64,000 bases of DNA from positions 620,001 through 684,000 of the forward strand of contig NZ_JACHBL010000001.1 of NCBI RefSeq assembly GCF_014200305.1. Reading direction: 5' to 3'. The stretch is from Neomicrococcus lactis (GTDB lineage: Bacteria > Actinomycetota > Actinomycetes > Actinomycetales > Micrococcaceae). Shown here in pieces: positions 34,489 through 43,723 of the stretch (within the stretch, counting starts at the first letter, position 1; each line of letters starts with the position of its first letter). The translations under genes and the position numbers were made by a program. The notes below the pieces were generated by a model. The model saw only the letters and a list, made by a program, of their open reading frames with translations. It was not told the origin of the DNA and did not search any database.

Positions 34489-37464
34489 ATGGTGCGTCTG
34501 CTTCTGATTACCCACTCATATTCGCCGGAAAACACGCCTCCGTCGCGTCGCTGGATAGCGTTCACGAAAGCGTTGCGGGACTTGGGCTGGGACGTTGACG
34601 TGGTTGCCCCGCACCCTTCCCAGTACGACGCCGCAGCTTCCGCCGAGCAGAAAGCGTCGCTTACGCTGGGTGAATTTGGGGAACGGATTCACCGTGTTCC
34701 GTTACTGGATTTCGGTGGGTCACGGTCTGGGAAGCTCGCGTCGAATCTGTTGAGCGCGGGCTTGAGCGTCCCTCTTTCACTGATTTTCACCAAGCCAGAC
34801 GTGGTGGCAGTGACCGTACCAGCGCTTCCAACAATCGCCGCCGGATATGTGGCGTCACGTCTTCGCAATGTACCCCTCATCGTTGACATGCGTGACGCGT
34901 GGCCAGATCTTGCGCGCGAAGCTCGAATCGTCACTTCCGAGTCCCCAGGCATCATGGAGCGCGTGGTTTCGGGAGTTCAGAAACGCGCCGACTTGGTGAT
35001 CACGGTGACTCAAGGATTTGCCGATGTCATGCGTGCGCGCGGATCGCGTCGCGTCATTACCATCCCTAACGGAGTGCACATCCACCAGTTACCGGCGCTC
35101 GGTGCTCCCGACCCACACGAAGGTCCGTTGCGGGTCCTCTATATGGGCAACCACGGCGAAAGCCAGAATCTCCAGCTACTGATTGATGCTGCGAAACTCG
35201 CTGGTGATGACGTGCATGTGCGCATCGTGGGACAAGGTACTCAGAAGAAGTGGCTGCAGGACTATGCGGCATCCATTGGCTCGCCCGTGGAGTTCTTGCC
35301 ACAAGTTGATTCGGCTGGGGCCGTTGAAATGTATCGCTGGGCGGACACGTGCGTTGTGTCGTTGCGCCCAGACTGGCCAAGCTTTGAATTGACAGTTCCT
35401 TCCAAGACATATGAATTGCTGTCCATCGGCCGGCACATCACGGCGATCGTGAAGGGCGAAGGCGCAAACATCATTCAGGAAGCCCAGGCCGGCGACGTCG
35501 TCCCCGCGGAAGCCGATGCCGTGGTGGCGCTATGGCGAGAGCTAAAGAACGATCCATCGAAATTGGATCGGGGCGTCCGGGGACGAGCTTGGGTGCTTGA
35601 GCATGCCAACTTTGCGTCCCTCGCTCAGCGGTTCGCTCACTCCGTCGAGGAACTTGTGTCGCCTCAGAAAGTAGCCATGGTGGATCAATCTTCGACGCGC
35701 TCGTCTATCAAAGGTCTTCAGGGCAAGGCCCGAACCCTTGCTCGAAACGCGGCCGTCGCCGCGCGGACAGTCTCACAGCACGTTGCAGACGATCCCATGG
35801 TGCTGGCCCTTCAAGTAAGCCGACGCTTGCCCCGCACTGCGGTGAGCGCCACGGCCAAGGCGGGACTGAAGATTTTCACGGCTGACAATTCGGTGCCCGG
35901 AGCTCTGTTGCGCGCCATCGATGGTGATGAAAAGGGACTCGCGACACGCCTTGAACGGGTGGCGCAATCGCCAACCGACGGCAGCTACCGGGACGCTTTG
36001 CAACGTGCTCTCTTGGCGGACGCGGCCGTTGCTTCTGGGCTCCCTCAGCATGCGGATCGTTTGCTGGACGGTGCGCCCCAGAACAATAACTGGGTGCGTG
36101 CCGCCGTTGCGCGGCGCGCTGCCTTCCGCGGAGATATGGATGCTGCCGCCCAGGGCCGCGACGAGCGATTAGCCGCAGAACTTCGCGTGTTTGAAGGCTC
36201 CAAACTGGAACTTCCAAAACAACCGAATTACCGGCCGCTTGACCACAAAACGGTGCATTTTTTGACGAACTCGTTGCCGCACACCGGCAGCGGGTACGCG
36301 CAGCGTTCGCACTCCATCTTGCGGTCGCTGGTAGGCGCTGGCTGGGATGTTCGCGCCGTGACGCGCATTGGCTACCCAGTGGTGGTCGGGAAGCTGCTCG
36401 CCCAAGACGAAGACCGTGTTGGCGAAGTGACATATCACCGGTTGATGCCGCCAAAGTGGTGGGGGACCACGGGCAACGGACTCGAGGAGCAGCTTCAGCT
36501 CAGTGCCGAAATGCTCCTGGAGTACGTGCTGAAAGAACGTCCAGCGGTACTTCACACCACCACGCACTTCGTCAATGGCATTGTGGTGCGCGCCGTTGCT
36601 GAAGCAGTGGGAATCCCGTGGGTCTATGAAGTGCGTGGGCAACTGGCTGATACCTGGGCATCCACCCGCGAAGAGTCCGCACGCGAGTCACAGCGCTACA
36701 AACTGTTTGTAGAACGTGAGCAGGAGATTGCTCGAAGCGCGAGTGCCGTCGTGACGCTTGGCGCCGAAATGCGAGACACACTGATTGCTCAAGGCGTTGA
36801 CCCGGAGCGCATCATCCTCTGTCCTAACGCTGTTGGCGGTCCGTTCCTCGAGGCCCCTGGCACACACGAGGATGCTCGGCGTGCACTCGGTCTGGACCCG
36901 GACGCTCAATACATCGGCACCATTTCTTCGATCGTCGGCTACGAAGGCCTTGACGATCTGGTGACAGCCTTCGCAAAAGTTCGCAAAACGAATTCCCGTG
37001 TGAAACTACTCATAGTGGGCGACGGCGTCGTCCTCCCTGCCTTGAAGCGCCAAGCGCAAGAGCTGGGTGTCAGCGAGCACTGCATCTTCCCTGGCCGAGT
37101 GGACCGAGCGCTGGCGCCGACGTATCACCAAGCCATGAATATTTTCGTTGTTCCGCGAAAGGACCTGGACGTCACGCGGAATGTGACCCCGCTTAAACCC
37201 GTGGAAGCGTCGGCAAGCGAAAGGCCCGTTATTGCAAGCAATTTGCCGGCTTTGCGCGAGCTGGTTCATGACGGCGATAACGGAGTTACGGTTCCCGCGG
37301 AGGATCCTTCGGCCCTTGCTGATGCAATCACGGATCTGCTCGAAGATCCCGCGCGCCAACAGGAAATGGGAAGGGCTGGACGCGCGTGGGTCCTTGCGGA
37401 CCGAACGTGGACTGCGAATGCAGAAAAGTATGCCGCGCTGTATACCCGGCTCACAGCACAATAG
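34489..37464 (+). CDS. Tandem (double) family 4 glycosyltransferase
   Basis: A 991-residue protein with two GT-B enzymes. Residues 1 to about 385 are a GT4 of the WbuB/WcaI type (HSYSPENTPPSRRW, IVDMRDAWPDL, VLYMGNHGESQNL, SKTYELLSIGRH). About 390-585 is a helical linker with short repeats that could pack like a TPR solenoid. Residues about 586-991 are a second GT4 (FLTNSLPHTGSGYAQRSHS, YEVRGQLADTWAS, CPNAVGG, IVGYEGLDDLV, VGDGVV, KPVEASASERPVIASN). The linker plus second GT matches the whole 606-residue protein at 2006-3826. The ATG has TTTAGGA upstream. It likely adds two sugars in sequence on the lipid carrier; donors are unknown. Confidence 0.88.
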   Translation: MVRLLLITHSYSPENTPPSRRWIAFTKALRDLGWDVDVVAPHPSQYDAAASAEQKASLTLGEFGERIHRVPLLDFGGSRSGKLASNLLSAGLSVPLSLIFTKPDVVAVTVPALPTIAAGYVASRLRNVPLIVDMRDAWPDLAREARIVTSESPGIMERVVSGVQKRADLVITVTQGFADVMRARGSRRVITIPNGVHIHQLPALGAPDPHEGPLRVLYMGNHGESQNLQLLIDAAKLAGDDVHVRIVGQGTQKKWLQDYAASIGSPVEFLPQVDSAGAVEMYRWADTCVVSLRPDWPSFELTVPSKTYELLSIGRHITAIVKGEGANIIQEAQAGDVVPAEADAVVALWRELKNDPSKLDRGVRGRAWVLEHANFASLAQRFAHSVEELVSPQKVAMVDQSSTRSSIKGLQGKARTLARNAAVAARTVSQHVADDPMVLALQVSRRLPRTAVSATAKAGLKIFTADNSVPGALLRAIDGDEKGLATRLERVAQSPTDGSYRDALQRALLADAAVASGLPQHADRLLDGAPQNNNWVRAAVARRAAFRGDMDAAAQGRDERLAAELRVFEGSKLELPKQPNYRPLDHKTVHFLTNSLPHTGSGYAQRSHSILRSLVGAGWDVRAVTRIGYPVVVGKLLAQDEDRVGEVTYHRLMPPKWWGTTGNGLEEQLQLSAEMLLEYVLKERPAVLHTTTHFVNGIVVRAVAEAVGIPWVYEVRGQLADTWASTREESARESQRYKLFVEREQEIARSASAVVTLGAEMRDTLIAQGVDPERIILCPNAVGGPFLEAPGTHEDARRALGLDPDAQYIGTISSIVGYEGLDDLVTAFAKVRKTNSRVKLLIVGDGVVLPALKRQAQELGVSEHCIFPGRVDRALAPTYHQAMNIFVVPRKDLDVTRNVTPLKPVEASASERPVIASNLPALRELVHDGDNGVTVPAEDPSALADAITDLLEDPARQQEMGRAGRAWVLADRTWTANAEKYAALYTRLTAQ

Positions 37465-37523
37465 CCGTTGCCTATACTTGCTCTAGTTGAACGCCCGGAG
37501 GAATGCCGGGAGATAGGTGAAAA

Positions 37524-38756
37524 ATGAAATCATTTTCTCGAGTCGTTGTCGTCGGACTCGGCTACATTGGTCTGCCCACCGCAGCGATTCTTGCATCTCG
37601 CGGTATCAAGGTATCCGGCGTGGATGTCAACGAAGCAACCGTTGACGCCGTCAACGCTGGACGCGTTCCCTTCGTAGAGCCTGCACTGGGTGACTTCGTG
37701 GAGAAGGCCGTTGCAGATGGCATGCTGAGCGCATCTACTGAGACGCCAGCTGGCGAGGCATACATCATCGCCGTGCCAACTCCATTCAACGCTGACAAGT
37801 CGGCAAACTTGGACTACATCAAGGCAGCGGCCGGTAATGTTGCTCCACTCTTGCAGGGCGACGAGCTCCTCATTCTTGAGTCGACCTCCCCTCCAGGTGC
37901 CACCGAGATCATGGCCGAGCACATCTACTCGATCCGCCCGGACCTTCGCGAGAGCAACTTGTTGTTTGCGCACTGCCCAGAGCGCGTATTGCCAGGTCGC
38001 GTCATGGAAGAGCTCGTGACCAATGACCGCATCGTTGGCGGTATCACACGTGAAGCTGCTGAAGCAGCTCGCGATCTCTACTCCGTATTCTGCGAAGGCG
38101 AAATGCTTTTGACGGATGCGAAGACCGCTGAGATGGCAAAGCTCGTGGAAAACTCTTACCGCGACGTGAACATTGCATTCGCAAACGAACTTTCCGTGAT
38201 TTCCTCCCGTTTGGGCATCAACGTCTGGGAACTCATTGAGTTGGCTAACCACCATCCACGCGTCAACATCTTGCAGCCGGGCCCAGGCGTCGGCGGACAC
38301 TGCATCGCCGTTGATCCTTGGTTCATCGTGGCAGCCGCTCCTGAAGAGTCCTTGTTGATTCGCCAGGCTCGCGAGACGAACGATGCCAAGCCAAACTGGG
38401 TTATTGAGCAGGTTCGCCAAGCAGCTGCTGGCCTTTCCCGCACGCCGAAGATCGCTGCTTTGGGTCTTGCATTCAAGGCAAACATCGACGACTTGCGCGA
38501 ATCCCCAGCGCTCTCCATCGCTGCTCAGCTGGCTGATGAGTTCCCTGAGAGCTCCATCCTGGCTGTCGAGCCACACGTTTCCGCAATGCCAAAGGCTCTC
38601 GCCGGGAAGTCCAACGTGACCCTCGAAGAGACGGACGCCGCTTTGGAGAACGCTGACATTGTGGTGCTCTTGGTTGACCACGATCAGTTCAAGGCTGTTC
38701 CAGCAACCGCACTTGCTGGCAAGGCAATCGTCGATACTCGAGGACTTTGGCGCTAA
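37524..38756 (+). CDS. wecC: UDP-N-acetyl-D-mannosamine dehydrogenase (WecC type)
   Basis: A 410-residue UDP-sugar 6-dehydrogenase that oxidises UDP-ManNAc to UDP-ManNAcA with NAD. It has the N-terminal VVVVGLGYIGLPTAA Rossmann motif, the PTPFN loop and ESTSPPGATE seen in WecC, HCPERVLPG, the YRDVNIAFANEL helix and GVGGHCIAVDPWF with the catalytic Cys. WecC specificity (rather than UDP-Glc) is judged from the ESTSPPGATE and VDPWF patterns. A WecB-type epimerase at 53474-54616 would supply its substrate. The start has GGGAGATAGG upstream. ManNAcA is the acid sugar of Micrococcus teichuronic acid, so the product fits a Micrococcaceae wall polymer. Confidence 0.88.
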   Translation: MKSFSRVVVVGLGYIGLPTAAILASRGIKVSGVDVNEATVDAVNAGRVPFVEPALGDFVEKAVADGMLSASTETPAGEAYIIAVPTPFNADKSANLDYIKAAAGNVAPLLQGDELLILESTSPPGATEIMAEHIYSIRPDLRESNLLFAHCPERVLPGRVMEELVTNDRIVGGITREAAEAARDLYSVFCEGEMLLTDAKTAEMAKLVENSYRDVNIAFANELSVISSRLGINVWELIELANHHPRVNILQPGPGVGGHCIAVDPWFIVAAAPEESLLIRQARETNDAKPNWVIEQVRQAAAGLSRTPKIAALGLAFKANIDDLRESPALSIAAQLADEFPESSILAVEPHVSAMPKALAGKSNVTLEETDAALENADIVVLLVDHDQFKAVPATALAGKAIVDTRGLWR

Positions 38757-39526
38757 TGCTACGTCGACTGCTCCAAGGAACTACACGAGCAACATTAGGT
38801 TCCTATGTCCTCATAGCCGTTGCTGGCCTGCTTTTCTTGGTGCAGTTCTTGGTGCTCGGCTGGTGGTTTGCTGCGATCGCGGTCATTCCACTAGTCGGCT
38901 CCGGGATTATCAATACCCGCAAAATCCATGTGGCGGCGCGTGCCGGTGCCCCGTCGAACCTGTCCTTCCGATCCGCGCCTCAAGCTGGCGCGTCGCGTCC
39001 AGCCGGGGGCGCAGTTGCTCGATCACACGCCACATCGGCCGGTCGACTCGCCGCCGCAATGGAAGAAGACCCAGAACGGTCAGCTCGGTTGTTTGAAATG
39101 ACTGGCGGGATGGGTTCGAAGTCGGCTGCTCAATCAGGGCAGACGGTGCTTGGCGTTGCTCGAGACTCATTGGCCGTTGCTCTCAAGTCGTCTGATCTCA
39201 CTTTCGTTCCGTTGAATCCGTCCATCGCATCCACCCAAATTCAGGAGCTGGAGCCGCGCTGCATCGTTGTCGATCTCGGCGCCTTTGCTGTTGGTCCGTG
39301 GGGTGGCACTCTGGACGCCGGTGGCACGCCGCTCATGCGCGAACTCTTACAGGCGTTGGACGTCGCAAAACGCGAGGACGTTGACGTAGTAGTGGTCTCG
39401 AGTGATGAGACGAACGATCACGTTGGTAGCGAATCGCTGCGCCAGCGCGCATCCCGAGTCATCCATGATGCAACTGACGAATCCGCACTGGCCGCATCCG
39501 TGCAAGCAGTTGCAAACGCAAACTAA
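38756..39526 (+). CDS. Membrane protein of unknown function in the polysaccharide island
   Basis: A 256-residue protein I do not recognise. The ATG overlaps the wecC stop by one base (TAATG), which fixes the start and shows coupling. Two close hydrophobic segments at about 15-55 form a hairpin (SYVLIAVAGLLFLVQFLVLG and WWFAAIAVIPLVG). A basic, flexible stretch follows, then a soluble domain of about 130 residues with CIVVDLGAFAVGPWGG and VDVVVVSSDETNDHVGSE, alternating strands and helices that look Rossmann-like. Position between wecC and a GT suggests a part in polymer assembly at the membrane. It could be a scaffold or chain-length factor; nothing in the sequence proves it. Confidence 0.6.
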   Translation: MLRRLLQGTTRATLGSYVLIAVAGLLFLVQFLVLGWWFAAIAVIPLVGSGIINTRKIHVAARAGAPSNLSFRSAPQAGASRPAGGAVARSHATSAGRLAAAMEEDPERSARLFEMTGGMGSKSAAQSGQTVLGVARDSLAVALKSSDLTFVPLNPSIASTQIQELEPRCIVVDLGAFAVGPWGGTLDAGGTPLMRELLQALDVAKREDVDVVVVSSDETNDHVGSESLRQRASRVIHDATDESALAASVQAVANAN

Positions 39527-39538
39527 GGAATTTCCTTC

Positions 39539-41743
39539 ATGCCACGAGTTGTTCTCTACGGAGACGTCAATCTAAACGTTCTTGACGGCTCGGCAATCTG
39601 GCTTCTTTCGATGGCAGAAGCGTTGTCTCTGGGTGGCTGTGAAGTCACCATTCCGCTCAAGTCAATTGTCAAGACTGATCGACTCAGCGCAAAGCTCGCG
39701 TCCATGCCGAACGTGAAGGTCATTCCGGCCAAACCGACGCGCGGCCGTGACTCCATCATTCGTTCTGAAGTTCGAGCAATCATTGAGAACTTGATTCGCA
39801 AGAATCGACCGGATCTGGTGATCGCGCGAGGCATTGATGTCTGCGACAAGCTCGTGGAGTCGGACCCGATCTCCGAGATCTTGTGGTCCTACGTCACTGA
39901 ATATCACTACCCCATTTGGGATATGGATGATCAGCAAGTGGACAAGATTCAACGAGTCTGCAGCCGCTCGCAACGTGTATTTGCGCAGACTGAAGAAGCG
40001 CGTGCGCACCTAGAAGCCACCATCCCAGAAGCCGCTGGCAAGACTCTGATCTTGACTCCCATGGTTCCTGACGAGTTCTTTGCAGATCTGTCAGCCGTTT
40101 CTACGCAGGTCTCTACTCAGGAGAGCCCACGTGTCACTGGTGATCCACTCCGACTCATTTACTCGGGCAAGTTCGCCAAAGAATGGCTGACGCTTGAAGC
40201 TCCGGAGCTAGTCCAGGCTTTGGCTGAGCAAGGTGTCAAAGCTAATCTGCGCATGGTGGGGGATAAGTTCCAAAAGTCCCCAGTGGATCCAGAGTGGCCC
40301 TTGCGCATGAAGGCTTTGGCGAATACGCCTCCAGACGGCGTGACTTTTGAGGGTGGCGTGTCGCGTGAAAAGAGTCGCGAGCTCATTTCCCATGCAGACG
40401 TGGGCCTGTCTTGGCGCTCTGCTGCTCTCGATCAGAGTGTTGAGATTTCAACGAAGGTTCTTGAATACTCAGCCTCCGGCGTTCCACCGCTGCTCAACCG
40501 TACTGCTGCGCACGAAAAGATTTTCGGGGCAGACTACCCTTTGTTCTTGGGCCCGAATGAGCGTTCCGTGGATGGTGCCGCGAAAGTTCTGGCGGAAGCC
40601 GTCAATGAGCTTCCACAGTTAAGATTGCGCGCACAGGCGGCCGTTGAGCCGTATCGACTGAGCAATCGCGCGAAGGTGATCCGCGGTTACATTGATCGTT
40701 TCTTGGGTTCCTACCTCAGCGCCCATGGCGTTGCCCAGACCGGTCCGAAGAAGCACAAGGTGCTCGTTGCCGGACACGATCTCAAATTCGCCGGTGAGCT
40801 TCTGGACATGCTCAAGGGGCGCCCTGATGTCGAGCTGCGCATTGACCACTGGGAAACCCTTCACAAGAACAATGAGGCAGAGTCTCAGAAGCTTCTTGAC
40901 TGGGCTGACACGATCTTCTGCGAATGGGCCGGACCAAACTCTGTGTGGTACTCGCAGCGCAAGAAGAGTCATCAGCGTCTCGTGGTGCGCCTGCATATGT
41001 TTGAACTTGGTGGCCCATGGTTGGGCAACATCAACTTTGATGCGATTGATCAGCTCGTGACCGTGTCAGAGCTTTACCGTGACATCACGGCGGAGCAGAC
41101 CAAGTGGGACAAGTCCAAGATTGTGGTCATTGCAAACGGCATTGACGTTCTAGATTTGGACCGTCCAAAGATCGAAGGCAGCGAATTCCGCATTGGGCTT
41201 GTGGGCATTGTGCCGTGGCGCAAGCGCCCGGACCGTGCCGTAGAAGTCTTGCGCCAGCTCCTGGACAAGGACCCTCGCTTCACGCTTCACATCAAGGGCC
41301 GCATGCCGTGGGACTACGCTCACGAGTGGAAGAAGGAAGACCAACGCAAGGACTACGAGACGTTCTTCAAGGGCCTCGGTACTGATCCTCGGATCGGCGA
41401 GCGAGTGGTGTTTGAACCATTCGGTGCTGACATGGGTAACTGGCTCTCCAAGATGGGATTCATCTTGTCGCCGAGTACTTCTGAGAGCTTCCATCTTGCG
41501 CCGGCCGAAGGCATGGCATCCGGTGCGGTTCCTATTCTGTGGGAGCGTGACGGCGTTCGTGGCATCTTTGGGGATCACTTTGTGGTGGCGGATAACGACG
41601 CCGCAGCCGCACGGATTCTTGCACTGGTTGCAGACCCAGCGCTCTACGCAAGCGAGTCTAAACTGGCCAAAGAAAGCGCCAAGAATTTTGATATTGAGTC
41701 AGTCAACGTCAAGTGGCAAGAAGCTCTATTTCCCACGCGATAA
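39539..41743 (+). CDS. Fused glycosyltransferase: family 4 plus DLKF-type module
   Basis: A 734-residue cytoplasmic protein. Residues 1 to about 400 are a GT4-type enzyme (VVLYGDVNLNVLDGSAIWLL, LILTPMVPDEF, LIYSGKFAKEW, STKVLEYSASGVPPLLN). Residues about 407-734 are the recurrent module starting VLVAGHDLKFAGELL, with FCEWAGPNSVWYS, VVRLHMFE, IGLVGIVPWRKRPDRA and SPSTSESFHLAPAEGM. That module also ends the proteins at 5523-9938, 10021-11958 and 49722-51539. The ATG has AAGGAATTTCC upstream. Probably one of the transferases assembling the second island's polymer. Whether the DLKF module itself transfers a sugar is not shown by the sequence, but its ESFHLAPAEG motif resembles the GT4 nucleotide-sugar site. 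Confidence 0.85.
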   Translation: MPRVVLYGDVNLNVLDGSAIWLLSMAEALSLGGCEVTIPLKSIVKTDRLSAKLASMPNVKVIPAKPTRGRDSIIRSEVRAIIENLIRKNRPDLVIARGIDVCDKLVESDPISEILWSYVTEYHYPIWDMDDQQVDKIQRVCSRSQRVFAQTEEARAHLEATIPEAAGKTLILTPMVPDEFFADLSAVSTQVSTQESPRVTGDPLRLIYSGKFAKEWLTLEAPELVQALAEQGVKANLRMVGDKFQKSPVDPEWPLRMKALANTPPDGVTFEGGVSREKSRELISHADVGLSWRSAALDQSVEISTKVLEYSASGVPPLLNRTAAHEKIFGADYPLFLGPNERSVDGAAKVLAEAVNELPQLRLRAQAAVEPYRLSNRAKVIRGYIDRFLGSYLSAHGVAQTGPKKHKVLVAGHDLKFAGELLDMLKGRPDVELRIDHWETLHKNNEAESQKLLDWADTIFCEWAGPNSVWYSQRKKSHQRLVVRLHMFELGGPWLGNINFDAIDQLVTVSELYRDITAEQTKWDKSKIVVIANGIDVLDLDRPKIEGSEFRIGLVGIVPWRKRPDRAVEVLRQLLDKDPRFTLHIKGRMPWDYAHEWKKEDQRKDYETFFKGLGTDPRIGERVVFEPFGADMGNWLSKMGFILSPSTSESFHLAPAEGMASGAVPILWERDGVRGIFGDHFVVADNDAAAARILALVADPALYASESKLAKESAKNFDIESVNVKWQEALFPTR

Positions 41744-41801
41744 GTCCTCCCGGTGGTAGTGTCAGTACTAGTTTTAGCATCGTCATAAGAATGGAAAATC
41801 C

Positions 41802-43106
41802 GTGAAAATTGCCGTCATCGCCCTCGGTAAAATTGGGCTTCCACTTGCTGTTCAGTTTGCGTCCAAGGGACACGAAGTGGTTGGCGTCGACGTCAACCAG
41901 AACACGGTTGACTTGGTCAACGCAGCGAAAGAACCATTCCCGGGTGAAGCGCACCTGCAGGAGAAGCTCACCGAGCTCGTCGCTTCCGGCAATCTCCGGG
42001 CCACCACGGACTACAGCGACGCTGTTCCCGGTGCGGACGCCGTCGTACTGGTTGTCCCGCTCTTTGTTGACTCTGAAGCCCGCCCCGATTTCGGCTGGAT
42101 GGACGCAGCAACGAAGGAACTGGCCAAGCACCTGACCCCGGGTACGCTGGTTTCCTACGAAACCACGTTGCCTGTTGGCACCACGCGCACGCGCTGGAAG
42201 CCAATGCTCGAAGAGGTTTCCGGCCTGACGGAAGGCAAAGACTTCCACTTGGTCTTCTCCCCAGAACGTGTCCTCACGGGCCGCGTATTCGAAGACCTTC
42301 GCAAGTACCCCAAGCTCGTAGGTGGCCTCTCGCAAGAAGGCGCTGACAAGGCCGTGGAGTTCTACAACGCCGTACTCGACTTCGACGAGCGTGCGGACCT
42401 CAAGCGTGCCAACGGAGTCTGGGATCTCGGCAGTGCCGAGGCTTCCGAGCTAGCAAAGCTCGCCGAGACCACGTACCGCGACGTCAACATTGGCCTCGCG
42501 AACCAGTTCGCCGTCTTTGCTGCGAACAACGGCATTGACGTCTACCAAGTCATCGAGGCTTCCAACTCTCAGCCATACAGCCACATCCACCGCCCAGGTA
42601 TCGCCGTTGGCGGTCACTGCATTCCGGTCTACCCACGCTTGTACTTGTGGAATGACCCAGAGGCGACGATCGTTCGCACGGCTCGTGCAGCGAACGCCGC
42701 AATGCCGAGCTACACGGTGGGACTGCTTGAAGGTGCCCACGGCGCCCTCGCTGGTCAGCGTGTTACCGTGCTCGGTGCCGCATATCGCGGTGGCGTGAAG
42801 GAAACCGCATTCTCCGGTGTCTTCGACGCCGTCAACGCTCTTAAGGCTGCTGGCGCAGAAGTACTCGTTGAAGATCCGATGTACACGGATGAAGAGCTCG
42901 AGAAGTTCGGCTTCACCCCGTACCACTTCGGAGAGCCTGTCGACGCCGCGATCTTGCAGGCTGACCACGCGGAGTACAAGACGTTGACCAAGGAACAGCT
43001 TCCGGGCATCCGTACTTTCGTTGACGGCCGCAAGATGATTGATTCGGCCAACTTCGAAGGCGTGACGTTCCGCTCGATCGGTATCCCTTCGGATTCCAAG
43101 GCGTGA
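41802..43106 (+). CDS. UDP-N-acetylglucosamine 6-dehydrogenase (WbpA-like)
   Basis: A 434-residue nucleotide-sugar 6-dehydrogenase. The N-terminal nucleotide loop reads IALGKIGLPLAV, so the first Gly of GxGxxG is Ala; this still leaves the essential second and third glycines. Then come SYETTLPVGTT, FSPERVLTGRV, YRDVNIGLANQF and the catalytic-Cys motif GGHCIPVYP. It opens a four-gene run whose members overlap by 4 bases each, and the others match WbpD, WbpE and WbpB. On that context I assign oxidation of UDP-GlcNAc to UDP-GlcNAcA. UDP-ManNAc or UDP-GalNAc cannot be excluded from sequence alone. It starts at GTG with GGAAAATCC upstream. Confidence 0.82.
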   Translation: MKIAVIALGKIGLPLAVQFASKGHEVVGVDVNQNTVDLVNAAKEPFPGEAHLQEKLTELVASGNLRATTDYSDAVPGADAVVLVVPLFVDSEARPDFGWMDAATKELAKHLTPGTLVSYETTLPVGTTRTRWKPMLEEVSGLTEGKDFHLVFSPERVLTGRVFEDLRKYPKLVGGLSQEGADKAVEFYNAVLDFDERADLKRANGVWDLGSAEASELAKLAETTYRDVNIGLANQFAVFAANNGIDVYQVIEASNSQPYSHIHRPGIAVGGHCIPVYPRLYLWNDPEATIVRTARAANAAMPSYTVGLLEGAHGALAGQRVTVLGAAYRGGVKETAFSGVFDAVNALKAAGAEVLVEDPMYTDEELEKFGFTPYHFGEPVDAAILQADHAEYKTLTKEQLPGIRTFVDGRKMIDSANFEGVTFRSIGIPSDSKA

Positions 43107-43723
43107 GCGCTAACGTGAGCCAAGAATTTTTTGCTGCTCCCGGCGCGGACGTCTCTGACAAAGCGAACATCGGGAACGGCTCCAAGATCTGGCATCTCGC
43201 TCAGGTTCGCGAAGAAGTCCAGATGGGACGCGATTGCATCGTCGGACGCGGTGCCTACATTGGCACTGGCGTTCAGATGGGCGACAACTGCAAGGTGCAA
43301 AACTACGCGCTTGTCTACGAACCTGCTGTTCTTGAAAAAGGCGTGTTCGTGGGTCCAGCCGTAGTTCTGACTAACGACACGTTCCCGCGGGCCATCACTC
43401 CTACGGGTGAGCTCAAGAGCGCTTCTGACTGGGAAGCAGTCGGCGTGACGCTCAAGGAAGGCTGCTCCGTCGGTGCACGGTCGGTGTGCGTAGCCCCCGT
43501 GACTGTGGGCCGCTGGGCTTTGATCGCTGCCGGCGCGGTGGTGACGAAGGACGTACCGGACTTCGCGTTGATGGCCGGCGTTCCTGCGAAGCGCATTGGC
43601 TGGGTTTCACGAGCTGGAAAGCCTCTGGTCGCCGATGGGGACAACCTGAAATGCCCTGACACGGGCGCGCTATTCCGCGAAGACAACGGCATTTTGATTG
43701 AACTTGAGGAGACGAACGCATGA
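43103..43723 (+). CDS. Left-handed beta-helix N-acetyltransferase (WbpD-like)
   Basis: A 206-residue hexapeptide-repeat acetyltransferase. The coils run from about residue 20: NIGNGSKIWHLAQV, then MGRDCIVGRGAYIGTGVQMGD, VLEKGVFVGPAVVLTN, SVGARSVCVAPVTVGRWALIAAGAVVTKDV. This order matches WbpD, which acetylates the 3-amino group of UDP-GlcNAc(3NH2)A with acetyl-CoA. The GTG start overlaps the dehydrogenase stop by 4 bases and the stop overlaps the aminotransferase start by 4 bases. A short C-terminal tail with KCPDTGALF follows the helix and is common in this group. Confidence 0.85.
   Translation: MSANVSQEFFAAPGADVSDKANIGNGSKIWHLAQVREEVQMGRDCIVGRGAYIGTGVQMGDNCKVQNYALVYEPAVLEKGVFVGPAVVLTNDTFPRAITPTGELKSASDWEAVGVTLKEGCSVGARSVCVAPVTVGRWALIAAGAVVTKDVPDFALMAGVPAKRIGWVSRAGKPLVADGDNLKCPDTGALFREDNGILIELEETNA

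Noticed and set aside
37494-37510. CCCGG/CCGGG hairpin before wecC as a terminator
   Set aside because: Only five base pairs, overlapping the ribosome-binding region, with no U run; treated as chance or a weak leader structure.
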